Below are positions 62,501 through 64,000 of a DNA stretch of 64,000 nucleotides, in pieces. The translations under genes were made by a program, and so were the position numbers. Position 1 is the first letter of the stretch; every line of letters begins with the position of its first letter. The notes under the pieces are model-generated. The model searched no databases. It was not told the DNA's origin and saw only the letters and a program-made list of their open reading frames with translations. Origin of the DNA: Calliopsis andreniformis (lineage: Eukaryota > Arthropoda > Insecta > Hymenoptera > Andrenidae); contig NW_027480422.1 in NCBI RefSeq assembly GCF_051401765.1, forward strand, positions 19,052,001 through 19,116,000. Reading direction: 5' to 3'.

Positions 62501-64000
62501 AAAATGCAACAGTTTTTTCATCGTATAGCATGAATAATTGCATCCAGTGTGAAAGTAATGGTCATTTCTACGTTCCGGGCAACCTAGGCTTCACTCTAGG
62601 GCGTTGCTCCACCAGGTCGAATAGTTAGGGCCTTAGAAAACAACACCAGACGCATAAAATACAATACAAATACAACAGTTTTTCTATAGTATAAAAAGAA
62701 TAATTGCAACCAGTGTGAAAGTAATGGTCTTTTCTACGTTTCGGGCAGCATAGGCTTCACTCTTGGACGTTGCCCCACGAGATCGAATAGCTAGGACCTT
62801 AGAAGTCAACGCCAGAAGCATAAAATACAATAAAAATACAACAGTTTTTCCATTGTATAGAATGAATAATTGCAACCAGTGTGAAAGCGATGGTCATTTC
62901 CCCGTTCCGGGCAACTTAGGCTTCACTCTAGGGCGTTGGTCCACCAGATCCAATAGTTAGGGCCTAAGAAGTCAACGCCAGAAGCACCAAAAACAAAATA
63001 AACAGAACAGTTTTTCCATAGTATAAAAAGAATTATTGCAACCAGTGTGAAAGTAATGGTCTTTTCTACGTTTCGGGCAACATAGGCTTCACTCTTGGAC
63101 GTTCCCCCACGAAATCGGATAGCTAGGACCTTAGAAGTCAACGCCAGAAGAATAAAATACAATAAAAGTGCAACTGTTTTTCCATTGTATAAAATGAATA
63201 ATTGCAACCAGTGTGAAAGTGGTGGTCATTTCTACGTTCCGGGCATCCTAGGCTTCACTCTAGGGCGTTGCTCCACCAGATCGAATAGCTTGGACCTTAG
63301 AAGTCAACGCCAGAAGCATAAAATACTATATAAACACAACAGTCTTTCCATCGTATAAAACGAATAATTGCAACCAGTTTGAAAGTAATGGTCATTTCTA
63401 CGTTCCGTGCAACCTAGGCTTAACTTTAGGGCGTTGCTGCACCAGATCGAATAGTTAGGGCCTAAGAAGTCAACGCCAGAAGCGCCAAATACAAAATAAA
63501 TACCTCAGTTTTTCCATCGTATAAAACGAATAATTGCAACCAGTGTGAAAGTAATGGTTATTTATACGTTCCGGGCAACCTAGGCTTCACTCTAGGGCGT
63601 TGCCCCAACACATCGAATAGCTACGGCCTTAGAAGTCAACGCCAGTAGCATAAAATACAATAAAATTACAACAGTTTTTCCATCGTATAGCATGTATAAT
63701 TGCAACCAGTGTGAAAGTAATGGTCATTTCTACGTCTCGGGCAACCTAGGCTTCACCCTAGGGCGTTGCTTCACCAGATCCAATAGTTCGGGCCTAAGGA
63801 GTCAACGCCAGAAGCACCAAATACAAAATAAATACAACAGTTTTTCCATCGAATAAAACGAATAATTGCAACCAGTGTGAAAGTGGTGGTCATTTCTACG
63901 TTCCGGGCATCCTAGGCTTCACTCTAGGGCGTTGCTCCACCAGATCGAATAGCTTGGACCTTAGAAGTCAACGCCAGAAGCATAAAATACTATATAAACA
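62501..64000 (-). repeat. Terminal monomers, start of a further 4-monomer repeat
   Basis: Bases about 62,600-63,200 resemble the 4-mer monomers at 40.4-42.3 kb (CTTGGACGTTGCCCCACGAG). The segment 63,208-63,337, with GTGGTGGTCATTTCTACG, GCATCCTAGGCTTC and AAATACTATATAAACA, recurs at 63,872-64,000 (offset 664 bp), so a four-monomer repeat is cut by the window end. Confidence 0.8.

Larger units (their letters stand above)
19015..64000 (-). repeat. Right arm of ~166 bp satellite array, - orientation
   Basis: The same satellite in reverse complement, about 271 monomers. The CCTAGG landmark runs from 19,111 to 63,911 (44,800 bp, 270 monomers, mean about 165.9 bp). Typical blocks as read on the + strand are TTCTACGTTCCGGGCAACC, CTAGGGCGTTGCTCCACCAG, CATAAAATACAATA and CAGTTTTTCCATCGTATA. 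Three co-segregating monomer classes stand out: GAAGCATAAAATACAATA, GAAGCACCAAATACAAAATA and GAAGAAGAAAATACAATA. Homogenisation rises toward the right end. The array is unbroken at 64,000. Confidence 0.98.

Noticed and set aside
1..64000. TTAGGG/CCCTAA hexamers in many monomers as telomeric repeats.
   Set aside because: The hexamer occurs singly inside GTTAGGGCC / GGCCCTAAC once per monomer, never in tandem, so it is part of the satellite.
1..64000. Regular repeats and intervening variable parts as a CRISPR array.
   Set aside because: The whole 166 bp unit is repeated and all parts are homologous between units. There are no short invariant repeats with unrelated spacers and no cas genes.
1..64000. 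Transposable-element or terminal-repeat insertions, or a long terminal inverted repeat element formed by the two arms.
   Set aside because: No interruption of the register, target-site duplication or coding remnant was seen. The arms are inverted monomers of the same satellite with different HORs, not mirror copies of one sequence.
1..64000. tRNA, rRNA or 5S-type tandem RNA genes.
   Set aside because: No cloverleaf with A and B boxes or recognisable rRNA segment was seen in the consensus. The AT-rich core lacks the conserved internal promoter expected of tandem 5S genes.

Overview
This 64 kb window is one continuous satellite-DNA array. I found no credible protein gene, RNA gene, transposon, CRISPR array or unique-sequence island. 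The basic unit is a monomer of about 166 bp. My hand-built consensus is 166 bp and about 41% G+C, with an AT-rich core of roughly 50 bp (about 20% G+C) inside a near-50% G+C remainder. Spacing between the CCTAGG landmark of successive monomers averages about 165.9 bp, giving roughly 385 monomers. The array runs off both ends of the window. A long register-perfect array with nested higher-order repeats (HORs) points to a eukaryotic chromosome, most likely centromeric or pericentromeric heterochromatin. I do not recognise the satellite family and cannot name the species.

Layout. Bases 1 to about 19,005 hold about 114 monomers read on the + strand. At about 19,006-19,043 the array flips, and from there to 64,000 about 271 monomers read on the - strand. 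The switch lies in an imperfect palindrome whose arms have the same monomer phase. The monomers beside it are among the most diverged in the window.

Left arm: diverged monomers (1-3.5 kb); a 12-monomer block and its 14-monomer derivative (3.5-7.8 kb); mosaic fragments of these blocks (7.8-13.6 kb); a 10-mer followed by two 9-mers and a stub (13.6-18.5 kb); diverged monomers to the switch.

Right arm: diverged monomers and a recurring five-monomer module (19.1-22.3 kb); a tandem pair of 2,321 bp 14-mers (22.3-26.9 kb); mosaic 6-mer-related blocks (26.9-32.5 kb); a nearly identical pair of 2,821 bp 17-mers (32.5-38.2 kb); an 8-mer and partial copy (38.2-40.2 kb); three copies of a 664 bp 4-mer (40.4-42.35 kb); then the most homogenised part (43-64 kb), with a 7-mer, a pair of 1,992 bp 12-mers and a collinear super-repeat of about 10.6 kb.

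No genes act together here. The activity recorded is recombination. Offsets between duplicated blocks are, within a few bases, whole multiples of about 166 bp, as expected from in-register unequal exchange or conversion. The short open frames on both strands are by-products of the repeat: 166 is not a multiple of three, so any frame shifts at each monomer boundary and soon stops.
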